A DNA stretch of 64,000 nt from Sphaerotilus mobilis (GCF_004216565.1 NZ_SGWV01000009.1:496001-560000); one strand, 5' to 3'; numbered from the stretch's first letter, positions 34,167 through 44,831 are shown. The notes: generated by a model from the letters alone, not told the origin. A program made the numbers and translations.

Positions 34167-37033
34167 CACGGCAGTGACGCCTCGGCGGCGCGCGTGGACA
34201 GGGCGAACGGCCAGGCCTCGCCTGCGCAAGGCGAAGGCTGGCCGTCAGCGGGCCAGAACAGCACGGCGCGGGGCGACAGGCCGGGATCCTGGCCGGCTCG
34301 ACGCACCGGGCTGACGATCAGCCGGAAGTCGCGCCCGCCCAGCCGCAGCGTGTGGCCGGTGCCACCGCCAGCATCGCCGCTGGCGCCAGCATCAGCATCC
34401 GCGCCAGCCGCCATCGCCGGCAACCCCAGCTCGGGCAGCACGGCGGACAGGTCCAGGCCGAGCGGCAGGCCGCGGTCCTGCAACAGGCCCTCGGCGGCGC
34501 CATTGGCATAGGCCACCAAGCCGTCGGGATCGACGCCCAGCAGGGCCACCGGCAGCTCGTCGAGGACATCGCGCAGGCCGTCGGCGCTGGCGGCCATCAG
34601 CTCGGTCTGGGCCCGTTGCTGGCCCAGCAGCGCGCCCAGGCGTTCGTTGAGCGTGGCCAGATCGGCGTTGGCGATCTCGACCTGCTGCGTCAGGCGGCGG
34701 TTCTCGTCGGCCAGCTCCTTCTGCCGGAAGGCCTCGGCGACATGGGCGCGCAGGCGCTGGTCGTCCCAGGGCTTGGTCAGGAACTTGTAGATCGCACCTT
34801 CGTTGACCGCGTCGATGATGGATTGCAGCTCGGTGAAGCCTGAGAGCACCAGCCGCACCGTCGACGGGTAGAGGGCGCGGGCGCGGTGCAGGAACTCGAC
34901 GCCGGTCATGCCCGGCATGCGCTGGTCCGAGACGATCACGTCAATCGGCTGCTCGGCCAAGCGCTGCAGGCCCTCGGCCGCGCTGGTCGCGGTGACGATG
35001 TGATAGCCGTCCGGCCGCAGCAGGCGCTTGAGCGAGTTGAGGATGTTGGGCTCGTCGTCGACCAGCAGCAGCGTGCGCTTGCGCTCGGTGCGCTTGACGA
35101 AGGGCTCGGGCAGGCTCCGGCCCGAACGCACCAGCGCCTCGAAGGCGACCGGGTCCAGCGGCCGGCTGAACCAGTAGCCCTGGATCAGGTCGCAGCCGTG
35201 CGAGGCCAGCAGGGCCAGTTGTCCTTCGGTCTCGACGCCTTCGGCCAGCACCCGCATCCGCAGGCCGTGGGCCATGTGGATGATGGCCCGCGTGACCGAC
35301 ACGCGCTGCGTCGCCGCCGTCACGTCGTGCACGAAAGAGCGGTCGACCTTGAGCACGTCGATGGGCAGGCGGCTGAGGCTGTTGAGGCTGGAGTAGCCGG
35401 TGCCGAAGTCGTCCAGCGCGATCTCCACGCCCAGCGCCTTGATCGCGTGCAGGGCGCTGGTGGCGCCTTCCAGATCGTGCAGCAGGGTGCTCTCGGTCAG
35501 CTCGACGGCGAGCTGCTCGGGGGTCGCGCCGGTTTCCTCCAGCACGGTCTGGACGTGGCGGGCGAAGTCCGGCCGCTGGAGCTGGATCGGCGACAGGTTG
35601 ACCGAGATGCGCAGCAGCGGCATGCCCCCGCGGCGCCAGGTGACGATCTGCTCGCAGGCCCGGCGCAGGACCCAGTCGCCGATCGTGCCGATCAGTCCGG
35701 ATCGTTCGGCGATCGGGATGAACTCGACCGGCGAGACCACCCCTAGGCGCGCCGACGTCCAGCGCAAGAGGGCCTCGGCACCACAGACCGAGCCGGTGCC
35801 CAGTTCGACCTGGGGCTGGTAGACCAGGCTCAGTTCACCCTCGGCGATGGCCTGACGCAAGGCGGACTCGACGTGCATCTCGCGGCGGACCCGGTCGGCC
35901 ACATCCTGGTGATAGCGCGCGATGCCGCTGCCACCGTCAAGATCCAGCCGCGCGGCCTGGGCCGACTCGATCAAGCCGGCCGGGCTGTCGGCATCGGCCG
36001 GGAAGGTCGCGATGCCGATGCCGACCTGGGGATAGACCTCGCTGCTGCCCAGCAGGACGGGCGCACGCAGGGCGGCAAGCAGCGCCTCGGCGCGAGGCTG
36101 CACCTGCGCCTGCACCTGCATCTGCGCCTGCGCCTGCGCCTGCTGGCCCGGTGCCGGGCCTTCACCGGTGTCGGCGGGCAGCTCGATCAGCCAGGCGAAC
36201 TCGGTGTCGCTGACCCGGGCGACGACGGCGCCGTCGCCGCAGTGGTCCTTCAAGCGCGCGGCCAGGGCCATGGCCAGCGTGTCGCCGGCGCCATAGCCCA
36301 TGCCGGCCTTGATCTCGGCGATGCGCGGCACGTCGATCGCCAGCAGCACCAGGCCGCTGGCGCTCCAGCGCGCGGCATGCAGGGCGGCGTCGATGTGGTC
36401 GAGCAGGGCGGCCCGGTTGGGCAGTCCGCTGATCTCGTCGTGGTGGGCCAGGTGTTGGATGCGCTGTTCGGCCTCGCGTTGCGCCGTCAGGTCATGCAGC
36501 AAGGCCACACCGCGCGTGGCGTTGCGCACCCCCCGGTGCAACACGACCAGCCGGCGACCGTCGCGGCAGACCACGCGGTGCTGGAACTCGAAGGGTTCAT
36601 CCAGCTCGGCATTGCGCCAGATGCCGGCGACGTAGGCGCGCTCCTCGGCCGGCACCCAGTCCAGCGCGTCGACGACCATGAGCGTCGATGCCGCCGAGCA
36701 GTCACGCGTGCAGTCCGGCGCGAGGTTCATGCTGCGGCAGGGGTTGCGCGCCTCCTGCAGGCCGGCTGCCGTGGGGCTCGCGGCGATCTCGCCCAGGCCG
36801 CTGGCTGCACATTCGCCCAGCAAGGTGCGCAGGCCCAGCGATGGCGTGATCCGGCCGGACGGCCACTCGATCTCGAAGGAGCCCGAACGGCTCAGGGCCT
36901 CGGTGCGCGCCAGCATGCCGGCATGCCAGGTGACCTGGCGCAGGGCCTCCTGCAGCGCGGCATCGGGGTCTTGCCGGGCCAGGACGCGAACGGGCGCGTC
37001 TTGGCCGGGAGGATGGGGAGGATCGCAGGGCAT
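34166..37033 (-). CDS. PAS-(degenerate GGDEF)-EAL-REC-PAS c-di-GMP phosphodiesterase
   Basis: A 955-residue protein. PAS-like region (about 35-190), GGDEF-fold domain (about 195-375) in which the catalytic motif reads SDTEF, so cyclase activity is unlikely, and EAL domain (about 385-640) with intact ALLRW, ELTES, DDFGTGYSS, KVDRSF and AEGVET motifs, so phosphodiesterase activity is expected. Then a receiver domain (about 650-770, phosphoacceptor in IVSDQRMPG near 701), a coiled coil and a second PAS (about 800-880). A Gln-Ala-Gln repeat lies inside the GGDEF domain near residue 305. An EAL domain placed before a receiver is unusual. First gene of the operon. Confidence 0.88.
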   Translation of the reverse strand: MPCDPPHPPGQDAPVRVLARQDPDAALQEALRQVTWHAGMLARTEALSRSGSFEIEWPSGRITPSLGLRTLLGECAASGLGEIAASPTAAGLQEARNPCRSMNLAPDCTRDCSAASTLMVVDALDWVPAEERAYVAGIWRNAELDEPFEFQHRVVCRDGRRLVVLHRGVRNATRGVALLHDLTAQREAEQRIQHLAHHDEISGLPNRAALLDHIDAALHAARWSASGLVLLAIDVPRIAEIKAGMGYGAGDTLAMALAARLKDHCGDGAVVARVSDTEFAWLIELPADTGEGPAPGQQAQAQAQMQVQAQVQPRAEALLAALRAPVLLGSSEVYPQVGIGIATFPADADSPAGLIESAQAARLDLDGGSGIARYHQDVADRVRREMHVESALRQAIAEGELSLVYQPQVELGTGSVCGAEALLRWTSARLGVVSPVEFIPIAERSGLIGTIGDWVLRRACEQIVTWRRGGMPLLRISVNLSPIQLQRPDFARHVQTVLEETGATPEQLAVELTESTLLHDLEGATSALHAIKALGVEIALDDFGTGYSSLNSLSRLPIDVLKVDRSFVHDVTAATQRVSVTRAIIHMAHGLRMRVLAEGVETEGQLALLASHGCDLIQGYWFSRPLDPVAFEALVRSGRSLPEPFVKRTERKRTLLLVDDEPNILNSLKRLLRPDGYHIVTATSAAEGLQRLAEQPIDVIVSDQRMPGMTGVEFLHRARALYPSTVRLVLSGFTELQSIIDAVNEGAIYKFLTKPWDDQRLRAHVAEAFRQKELADENRRLTQQVEIANADLATLNERLGALLGQQRAQTELMAASADGLRDVLDELPVALLGVDPDGLVAYANGAAEGLLQDRGLPLGLDLSAVLPELGLPAMAAGADADAGASGDAGGGTGHTLRLGGRDFRLIVSPVRRAGQDPGLSPRAVLFWPADGQPSPCAGEAWPFALSTRAAEASLP

Positions 37034-37218
37034 CGCGGTCAGCCTCGGCCCGGTCGGGCCTGGAAGAGAGGACGCCCGCCCAGCGCTGCAGAGGCTGCAG
37101 GCGCAAGGGGGCGACGGTCTCCCGAGACTAGATCCGCGCCGATGCCGCGAACGGCCGATAAGCGCCCGATACGGCCGGCAGTTCAGCCGTCGTCAGGCTG
37201 GCCGACCCCCTGGGTGGC

Positions 37219-38466
37219 TCAGCCCCGGGGCTTGGCCGGCCGATCGCCGCGCGGGGCCGCGCCGGCCTGGGGCGCGTGCGAGCGGGCTTCGGCACGGGCC
37301 TGGTCCAGCAGGGCGTCGAACTGGGCTTCGGGCACACCGCGCAGCACGCAGAAGTTGGCGCGCGTCAGCGAGGTGCTCTCCCACTCGCGCAGCAGGCGGG
37401 CGCGCTGGCGGCGCTCCGGGTCCTCGATGCGGGCCTCGGCGACCTCCGGGCGCTGTTCGGCGCGTGTGTCCGGGCGTGTGTCTGGCCGGCGATCCGGGCG
37501 CGGCGCGTCGCCGTGGCGTTGCGGCGGGCGGTCGTTCGGGCGGTCGTTCGGCCGCCGATCGCCACGGCCATCCGGTCGACCCGCGGGCCGGCCGTCCGGA
37601 CGGACATCGCCTCGGGCTTGCCCTTCCGGACGCGGACCGCGTGCCTCGCGGCGCGGGGCGTCGGGCCGGGCGCCGTCGGGGCGAGCACCCTCCGGACGCG
37701 GCGGGCGATCGCGGCGTTCGCCGCGCGGTGCGCCGTCGCGGGGTGCGCCTTCACGCACAGGACGTGGGCCGCGCGGCGGACGGGCCGGCGCGACGCTGCC
37801 GTCCGCCGCCGGGGCGGCACCTTCGGCCGGGGCGACACCCTCGGCGGCTGGCGGACGCGGGCCGCGCGGGCCACGCTCGGGCGGCCCGCCACCTTCGGCA
37901 ACGCGGCGCTCGTTGCGCAGCGCGCGGCGACGGGCCAGTTCCTCCAGCGCGAGCTGGCGGTGTTCTTCGCTGATCTCGCCGGCCGGCTGGCCGTCGAGGT
38001 CCAGCCGTGCCGGGGCGCGGCTCAGGGCGTTCAGGTAGGCCGTGCCGCCGGTCAGGCGACGCAGGAAGGCCGACAGCACCGAGCGGCTGAAGACCCCCGG
38101 CGCGCGCGCCTGGATGTCGGCCTGGATGCGCAGCTTGAGCGGCTTGGCCGGGCCATCGAACAGCGCCGGGAAGCGTTGCGCCAGCTCACGCGCGCATTCC
38201 GCAGGCGACAGGCCGGGCTTGGCGACCTCGCCGTCTGGCGCAGGGGCGGCTGCCTCGACCGGGGCGTCGTCTGCCGCAGCGTCGACCTTGGGTGCCGGCT
38301 CGGCTGGTTCCGCTGGCTCGGCGTGTTCTGCCGGTGCGGCCGGTGCGGCCAGCGCAGCCGGCTCTGCGGCGGGCTGCGCCGCCACGTCCGCCGCAGCGGG
38401 AAGGTCCGCGCTCGGGGCGTCGGTGGCAGCGGCTTGGGTCGGGTCTTGGGTCGGGTCGATGGACAT
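37219..38466 (-). CDS. ProQ/FinO-domain RNA chaperone with long Arg/Pro-rich region
   Basis: A 415-residue protein. An Ala/Pro/Glu-rich N-terminus (about 1-80) precedes the ProQ/FinO domain (about 84-165; LAQRFPALFDGPAKPLKLRIQADI and LRRLTGGTAYLNAL). A 190-residue disordered stretch of Arg-Pro-Asp-Gly repeats follows (DRRPNDRPNDRPPQR, DTRPDTRAEQR). A conserved C-terminal helix (RARLLREWESTSLTRANFCVLRG) closes the protein. ProQ-family proteins bind structured RNAs and sRNA-mRNA pairs. The Arg-rich tail probably adds nonspecific RNA binding. Transcribed alone. Confidence 0.88.
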   Translation of the reverse strand: MSIDPTQDPTQAAATDAPSADLPAAADVAAQPAAEPAALAAPAAPAEHAEPAEPAEPAPKVDAAADDAPVEAAAPAPDGEVAKPGLSPAECARELAQRFPALFDGPAKPLKLRIQADIQARAPGVFSRSVLSAFLRRLTGGTAYLNALSRAPARLDLDGQPAGEISEEHRQLALEELARRRALRNERRVAEGGGPPERGPRGPRPPAAEGVAPAEGAAPAADGSVAPARPPRGPRPVREGAPRDGAPRGERRDRPPRPEGARPDGARPDAPRREARGPRPEGQARGDVRPDGRPAGRPDGRGDRRPNDRPNDRPPQRHGDAPRPDRRPDTRPDTRAEQRPEVAEARIEDPERRQRARLLREWESTSLTRANFCVLRGVPEAQFDALLDQARAEARSHAPQAGAAPRGDRPAKPRG

Positions 38467-38543
38467 GGCGCGGCGGCTCGGTGGTGGCCGTTCGGCAGGA
38501 AACGAGGCCGCGATTGTCAGGCCAGCGGGCCCGCCGCGTGGCG

Positions 38544-39212
38544 TCAGGTGTCCAGGACCAGCCGCGCCTGTCCGACCAGGCCTTGCGGACCCGATTCAAA
38601 GGCCACCGTCAGCGCCTCGCGGTCGCGGGCATCGCGGATCGATCGGTACAGCCCGTCGCGCGCATTGCCCGGGTCGCCGGCCACGTAGAGCTGGGTCGTC
38701 AGCAGCTCATGCCGGCCGTCCTTCACCTTGACGTGGATGTGCGGCGTGCGACCCGTGTAAGGCATCGGCCGGAGGGTGCGGAAGCGCCAGCGCCCATCGC
38801 CATCGGCGGTGGCACGGCCCCAGCCCTGAAAGCCCGGATCGGCCCGGTCGCCGTCGCCCGGGTGGTGGTAGTGGCCGTCGGCGTCGCACTGCCAGATCTC
38901 CACCGCCAGGCCCGCCAGCGGTTTGCCCCGCAAGTCGACCAGCCGCCCTTCGAGCTGCACGGCCTGACCGCGCCGGGGCGTCAGCGCGCCGTTGCGCATC
39001 AGGTCGGCATCGCCGTCGTTTGGCAGCTTGACCGGGTAAAACGGGCCTTCGGCTTGCGAGACGGTCGGCCGCAGCGGCCCACCGTCCTGCGCCTTGGCCG
39101 GCAACCACAGCGCCGGCATCGCCAGCAGCGCGAGCCCGGCGCTCCGGCGCAGGCTGTCGCGGCGAGGAGCGTCCACCAGGGCGCTCGGGTCGATCGGGTC
39201 GGGCATGGGCAT
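38544..39212 (-). CDS. Intradiol ring-cleavage dioxygenase, exported
   Basis: A 222-residue protein related to the protocatechuate 3,4-dioxygenase beta subunit. A twin-Arg-like N-terminus (RRDSLRRSAGLALLAMPALWL, ending in AKAQ) suggests export. Family motifs are EGPFYPVKLP, LAVEIWQCDADGHYHHPGD (Tyr and His iron ligands likely) and PHIHVKVKDG (second His pair). It would cleave catechols between the hydroxyls; the substrate is unknown. Exported intradiol dioxygenases of this type occur in several proteobacteria. It is 76 bases from proQ and 55 bases from the MFS gene, all on the same strand. Confidence 0.88.
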   Translation of the reverse strand: MPMPDPIDPSALVDAPRRDSLRRSAGLALLAMPALWLPAKAQDGGPLRPTVSQAEGPFYPVKLPNDGDADLMRNGALTPRRGQAVQLEGRLVDLRGKPLAGLAVEIWQCDADGHYHHPGDGDRADPGFQGWGRATADGDGRWRFRTLRPMPYTGRTPHIHVKVKDGRHELLTTQLYVAGDPGNARDGLYRSIRDARDREALTVAFESGPQGLVGQARLVLDT

Positions 39213-39267
39213 GGTGGCTCCTCCAGGTCAGGCCAAACCCGATCGTGGCATCACTGGCACGACCTTG

Positions 39268-40551
39268 TCAGGCGATCGGGGACGCCGCAGTGCGGACCAG
39301 TTCGCCTTGCCGCCGCGCCAGCAGCGCGCCCAGCAGCAGCAGGCCGGCCGAGACCGCCAGGCCGCGCGTCAGCCCCGCCACGCCGCCGCCGGCCGCATCG
39401 GCGACCAGGCCGGTCATGCCCGGGCCGACGATCTGTCCGGCGGCAAACAGGATGGTGAAGGCGCTGATGCCGGCCGGCCAGGCGGCCGGGGGCAGGTTGT
39501 GGCGCACGAAGGCGGTGGTCGAGGCGACCACGCTCAGGAACACCGCGCCGAACAGCAGCCCCGACAGCCAGACCAGGGCGGCCGCACCGTCCACCGCCGC
39601 AGCCAGCACCGGCAAGGCCGTCGCCAGCCCGAGCAGCGCATTCAAGCGGGCCAGCGGCCGGCCATCGCGGTGGCGCTGCAGCAGGCCGGCCCACAACCAC
39701 GACGAGGCACACACGCCCACGCCCAGCAGGCTGTAGAAGGCGACGATCTCGGCCGTGCTGCGGCCTTGCTCGCGCAGCAGCGTCACCACAAAGGTCATGT
39801 AGCCGATGTAGCCCAGCCCGAACATCAGGTAGCCCGCCAGCAGCCAGCCCATCGGCCGCCAGCCAACCTGCGGCCGTGCGGCACCCGGGGCCGGTGCGAC
39901 CGGCGGCGCGTGCAGGCGCCGGGTGCTGCGTGCGGTCACCGCCGTGAACAGCGCCGCCAGCGCGCCCAACAGCAACCAGGCCCCCGGCCAGCCGGTCCAC
40001 GGCGGGGCCGGATCGGCCCCGACCAGCGCCGGCACGCCCAGCGACGCCGCGATGATCCCCAGTCCGACGCCGCCGTAATACAGCCCCAGGATCAGCCCGG
40101 CATGGCGCGGGGCGCCCGCCGCCGCGCTGCCCGATGCGCTCGCCAGCCGCGCCGCCAGCAGCCCGCCGCAGACGAAGCTCGCCGCACTCGCCGTCCCGCA
40201 CAGCAGCCGCAGCACCAGCAGCACCGCGTCGCTGCGCGTGAACGCATGGGCGGCCAACAGCGCCGCACTGGCCCAGCCGCCCCACAACAGCAGGGCCCGC
40301 GCGTCATGACGCAACAGCAGCCGGGGCATCAGCAGCGCCCCGACCAGATACCCGGCCGCATTGGCGGTGTTCATGGCGCCGGCGAGGAAATAGCTCCACC
40401 CCAGCTCCGAGCGCATCGCCGGCAACACCAGCCCGTAGGCAAACCGCGCCAGGCCCAGCGAGACGGCAGCGGCCAGCGCGAGGCCGAGGGCGGTGGGGAG
40501 GTCGGAAGGGGCCTCGGATGGGTGCGCGGTGGACGCGGGGGGCAGGGTCAT
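39268..40551 (-). CDS. YbfB/YjiJ-family MFS transporter
   Basis: A 427-residue major facilitator with about 12 hydrophobic segments. N-terminal ALAAAVSLGLARFAYGLVLPAMRSELGW is the hallmark of the YbfB/YjiJ group, and the inner loop after the sixth helix carries the polar RSTRRLHAPPVAPAP. The family's substrates are mostly unknown. The neighbouring dioxygenase may suggest an aromatic compound, but the link is only proximity. The ATG at 40549-40551 is used. Confidence 0.88.
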   Translation of the reverse strand: MTLPPASTAHPSEAPSDLPTALGLALAAAVSLGLARFAYGLVLPAMRSELGWSYFLAGAMNTANAAGYLVGALLMPRLLLRHDARALLLWGGWASAALLAAHAFTRSDAVLLVLRLLCGTASAASFVCGGLLAARLASASGSAAAGAPRHAGLILGLYYGGVGLGIIAASLGVPALVGADPAPPWTGWPGAWLLLGALAALFTAVTARSTRRLHAPPVAPAPGAARPQVGWRPMGWLLAGYLMFGLGYIGYMTFVVTLLREQGRSTAEIVAFYSLLGVGVCASSWLWAGLLQRHRDGRPLARLNALLGLATALPVLAAAVDGAAALVWLSGLLFGAVFLSVVASTTAFVRHNLPPAAWPAGISAFTILFAAGQIVGPGMTGLVADAAGGGVAGLTRGLAVSAGLLLLGALLARRQGELVRTAASPIA

Positions 40552-40672
40552 CGTCGACCCAGTCTAGGCGGGCACGGCCCCGGACGGCCTCGGGATCGGC
40601 ACGACGTCACACCCCGTCGCCTTCGTTCGACCCGGATGCCCGTGCAAGCCCCCCCCTGAACCAAGGGATGGC

Positions 40673-40678
40673 TAGAAT
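40673..40678 (+). promoter_or_regulatory. -10 box of the ahcY operon
   Basis: TAGAAT lies eight bases before the SAH riboswitch, so transcription would start just at the aptamer. No good -35 hexamer is visible. Confidence 0.5.
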
Positions 40679-40685
40679 CGCGCCC

Positions 40686-40770
40686 GTTTTCGAGGAGCGT
40701 TGCAAGGCCGGACCCGTGTGGTTCGCCCCAGGCTCGAAGACCCTTGAATGGCCAACGGCGCTCACCCGCT
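40686..40770 (+). promoter_or_regulatory. S-adenosylhomocysteine riboswitch
   Basis: The core motifs of the SAH aptamer are present in order: GAGGAGCGTTGCA (40691-40703), CCAGGCTCGAA (about 40727-40737) and CAACGGCGCTCACC (40752-40765). P1 is TTCGAG/CTCGAA (40688-40693 with 40732-40737), and GAGCG (40694-40698) can pair with CGCTC (40758-40762). SAH riboswitches of beta- and gammaproteobacteria turn on ahcY when SAH accumulates, matching the gene downstream. An expression-platform hairpin follows at 40806-40828. Confidence 0.9.
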
Positions 40771-40805
40771 CGCATCCCGCGCGAGTCTCCTGGGTGAGTC
40801 GCATC

Positions 40806-40828
40806 GTGTCCCGATCCGCATCGGACAC
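40806..40828 (+). promoter_or_regulatory. Leader hairpin between the riboswitch and ahcY
   Basis: GTGTCCCGAT and ATCGGACAC pair with one bulged C around the loop CCGC. It may belong to the expression platform. No T-run follows, so it is not an obvious terminator. Confidence 0.4.
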
Positions 40829-40885
40829 CGGCGCCGCTTCCCCCTTGCAGACCGCGTCAGGCGACGGACCCACCGGAGTCTTTCG

Positions 40886-42322
<1,437 letters not shown>

Positions 42323-42332
42323 TCGGACCCCG

Positions 42333-43103
42333 ATGCGCATCGACCAACTCATCCTCCAGGCCGGACTGGCCCCCACCCGTTCGGCGGCCCAGCGGCTGAT
42401 CGAACGCAAGGCCGTGCGCTGGCTCGGCCCGAAGGGTTGGGTGGTGCCGTCCAAGGCCGGCGAGGACGTGCCGGCCGATGCGCAGGTCGAGGTCACCGAC
42501 GACGCGGAGCTGCGCTTCGTCTCGCGCGGGGGCCTCAAGCTCGAAGGCGCGATGGCCAAGTGCGGCATCCATGTCCAGGGCCGTCTGTGCCTGGACGTGG
42601 GCCAGAGCACCGGCGGCTTCACCGACCTGCTGCTGCAGCAGGGCGCCGAGAAGGTCGTGGGCATCGACGTCGGCCGTGACCAGCTGGCGGCCAAGCTCAA
42701 GGCCGATCCGCGGGTGGTCTGCTACGAGGGCGTCAACGCCCGCGACGTCGCGGGCAGTGCCTTCGAGCAGGACTGGCCGGCCGATGGCGCCGGCCGCTTC
42801 GGCTTCATCACCGCCGATGTGTCCTTCATCTCGCTGACCCATGTCCTGCCCACGCTGTTCGACCACCTCGCGCCCGAGGGCGACCTGCTGGTGCTGGTCA
42901 AGCCGCAGTTCGAGCTGCAGCCGCACCAGATCGGCAAGGGCGGCATCGTGCGCGACAAGGCGCTGTTCCAGGACGTCGAGACCCGCGTGCGGCAATGCGC
43001 CCGTGACCGGCCGATGAAGGTGCACGCCTACTTCCAGAGCCCCATCACCGGCGGCAACGGCAACACCGAGTTCTTCATGTGGGTGCGGCATCCGGCGGCC
43101 TGA
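42333..43103 (+). CDS. TlyA-family RNA methyltransferase
   Basis: A 256-residue protein. The N-terminal S4 RNA-binding domain (MRIDQLILQAGLAPTRSAAQRLIERKAVRW, residues 1-60) is followed by an FtsJ-type methyltransferase with LCLDVGQSTGGFTDLLLQQGAEKVVGIDVG as SAM site. TlyA enzymes 2'-O-methylate 16S/23S rRNA. The gene lies 11 bases after ahcY and before metF, so its SAM use and SAH product fit the operon. The frame is open 26 codons upstream into ahcY, but the ATG at 42333 starts the S4 domain. Confidence 0.9.
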   Translation: MRIDQLILQAGLAPTRSAAQRLIERKAVRWLGPKGWVVPSKAGEDVPADAQVEVTDDAELRFVSRGGLKLEGAMAKCGIHVQGRLCLDVGQSTGGFTDLLLQQGAEKVVGIDVGRDQLAAKLKADPRVVCYEGVNARDVAGSAFEQDWPADGAGRFGFITADVSFISLTHVLPTLFDHLAPEGDLLVLVKPQFELQPHQIGKGGIVRDKALFQDVETRVRQCARDRPMKVHAYFQSPITGGNGNTEFFMWVRHPAA

Positions 43104-43179
43104 GCCCGGACGAGTCCACACCCGTTGGCGACACAGACCCGCCCCGATCCGAACCCACCTTCGCTGCAAAGGCGATCCC

Positions 43180-44031
43180 ATGACCGTCACGTCCCACCTG
43201 CCGGCCGGCCTGCCGCTGAGCCTGGAGTTCTTCCCGCCCAAGACACCCGAAGGCGTCATCAAGCTGGCCAGCGTGCGCCAGCAGCTCTATGCGCTGAACC
43301 CGGTGTTCTGCTCGGTCACCTACGGGGCCGGCGGCTCGACCCAGGACGGCACGCTGCAGACCGTGCAGGCCATCCTCGACGAGGGCCATGAAGGCGCCTC
43401 GCACTTCACCTGCATCGGCGCCACGCGCGACTCGGTGCGCGAGAAGCTGGCGCTGTTCAAGTCCATGGGCCTGACCCGCATCGTCGCCCTGCGTGGCGAT
43501 CTGCCCAGCGGCTACGGTCCGTTTGGCGAGTTCCGCCACGCCAGCGACCTGGTGGCCTTCATCCGCGAGGAGACCGGCGACCATTTCCACATCGAGGTGG
43601 CGGCCTACCCGGAGACCCACCCGCAGGCCAAGTCGCCGCAGGCCGACCTGCAGGCCTACGCGAGCAAGGTGAAGGCCGGGGCGGACACCGCCATCACGCA
43701 GTTCTTCTTCAACTCCGACGCCTACTTCCGCTTCGTCGACGACGCGGCGGCGCTGGGCGCGGACATCCCGGTGATGCCGGGGATCATGCCGATCACCAAC
43801 GCCAGCGGCATCCTGCGCTTCGCCGACGGCTGCGGCGCCGAGGTGCCGCGCTGGATCCGGCTGCGCCTGCAGAGCTACGGCGACGACGTCGAGAGCATCA
43901 AGGCCTTCGGCTTGGACGTGGTCACCGACCTGTGCGATCAGCTGCGCACCGCCGGTGTGCCGGGCCTGCACTTTTACACGATGAACGCCAGCGCGACCGT
44001 GCTGGAGATCGTGCGCCGCTTGCAGGCCTGA
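43180..44031 (+). CDS. metF: 5,10-methylenetetrahydrofolate reductase MetF
   Basis: FAD enzyme that makes 5-methyl-THF for methionine synthesis. It has 283 residues, the usual bacterial length. Hallmarks are LSLEFFPPKTPEG, VFCSVTYGAGGSTQDGT, the IGATRDSVREKL segment and the TQFFFNSDAYFRFVDDA region with the glutamine used in binding. It is the third gene of the riboswitch operon (76 bases after tlyA), linking SAH removal to remethylation of homocysteine. Confidence 0.95.
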   Translation: MTVTSHLPAGLPLSLEFFPPKTPEGVIKLASVRQQLYALNPVFCSVTYGAGGSTQDGTLQTVQAILDEGHEGASHFTCIGATRDSVREKLALFKSMGLTRIVALRGDLPSGYGPFGEFRHASDLVAFIREETGDHFHIEVAAYPETHPQAKSPQADLQAYASKVKAGADTAITQFFFNSDAYFRFVDDAAALGADIPVMPGIMPITNASGILRFADGCGAEVPRWIRLRLQSYGDDVESIKAFGLDVVTDLCDQLRTAGVPGLHFYTMNASATVLEIVRRLQA

Positions 44032-44222
44032 CCCCGGCCGGCGCTGTTGCTGCACCGCATCAAGCGCCGCGCCCGCCCGCTGACCCAGGTCAAGTCGAGG
44101 GTTTCCACGGATCTTCAGCCGGCCGACCTTGCGCCGACACAAAACGACTTCGAGGCCGCGACGGCTCAATGCATGCACACGCCCGGCAGCCGCTGGGCGG
44201 AAGACCACGCAAGGAGTCCCCC

Positions 44223-44831
44223 GTGTCCGCATCCCGCATCGTTCTCGCCATCCTCGCCCTCGCCGCTGCCAGCCTGTCGCCCGTCGCACAGGCCCAGCAG
44301 GCCGGTGACCTCGTCGTTCGTGCCCGTGCCGTGTCGCTCGATCCGGCCGACAAGGACACCATCCCCGGCACCGAGGTCACGGTCAACAAGAAGACCATTC
44401 CGGAAGTCGACTTCACGTACTACTTCAGCCCCAGCCTGTCGGCCGAACTGGTGCTGACCGTGCCGCAGAAGCATGACGTGATCCAGGACGGCACCGTCAT
44501 CGGCTCCCTCAAGCACCTGCCGCCGACCCTGCTGGCGCAGTACCGTTTCACCAACCTGGGCACCGGCCCGGTGACGCCCTATGTGGGCGCGGGCATCAAC
44601 CTGACGCTCTTCTCCAGCGTCAACCTGCCGGCCGGTTTGGATGTCGAGAACCGCAGCATCGGCCCGGCTTACCAGCTCGGCGCGGACATCGCGCTGGGCG
44701 GCGCCTGGTCGCTCAACATCGACTACAAGAAGGTCCAGATCCGCACCGACCTGAGCAGCAACGGCAGCAAGCTCGGCACGATCCAGGTCGACCCGACGCT
44801 GATCGGCGTGGGCGTGGGCTACCGCTTCTGA
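44223..44831 (+). CDS. OmpW-family outer membrane protein
   Basis: A 202-residue protein with a signal peptide (about residues 1-22, ending AQAQQ) and an eight-stranded beta-barrel pattern. The last strand ends in Phe (GVGVGYRF), as outer-membrane proteins do. The segments VRARAVSLDPADKD, PEVDFTYYFSPSLSAEL and VTPYVGAGINLTLFS are OmpW hallmarks. The start is a GTG at 44223 with AGGAG six bases before it; the longer frame upstream overlaps metF and is shadow. OmpW proteins form narrow hydrophobic channels. A perfect terminator follows. Confidence 0.9.
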   Translation: MSASRIVLAILALAAASLSPVAQAQQAGDLVVRARAVSLDPADKDTIPGTEVTVNKKTIPEVDFTYYFSPSLSAELVLTVPQKHDVIQDGTVIGSLKHLPPTLLAQYRFTNLGTGPVTPYVGAGINLTLFSSVNLPAGLDVENRSIGPAYQLGADIALGGAWSLNIDYKKVQIRTDLSSNGSKLGTIQVDPTLIGVGVGYRF

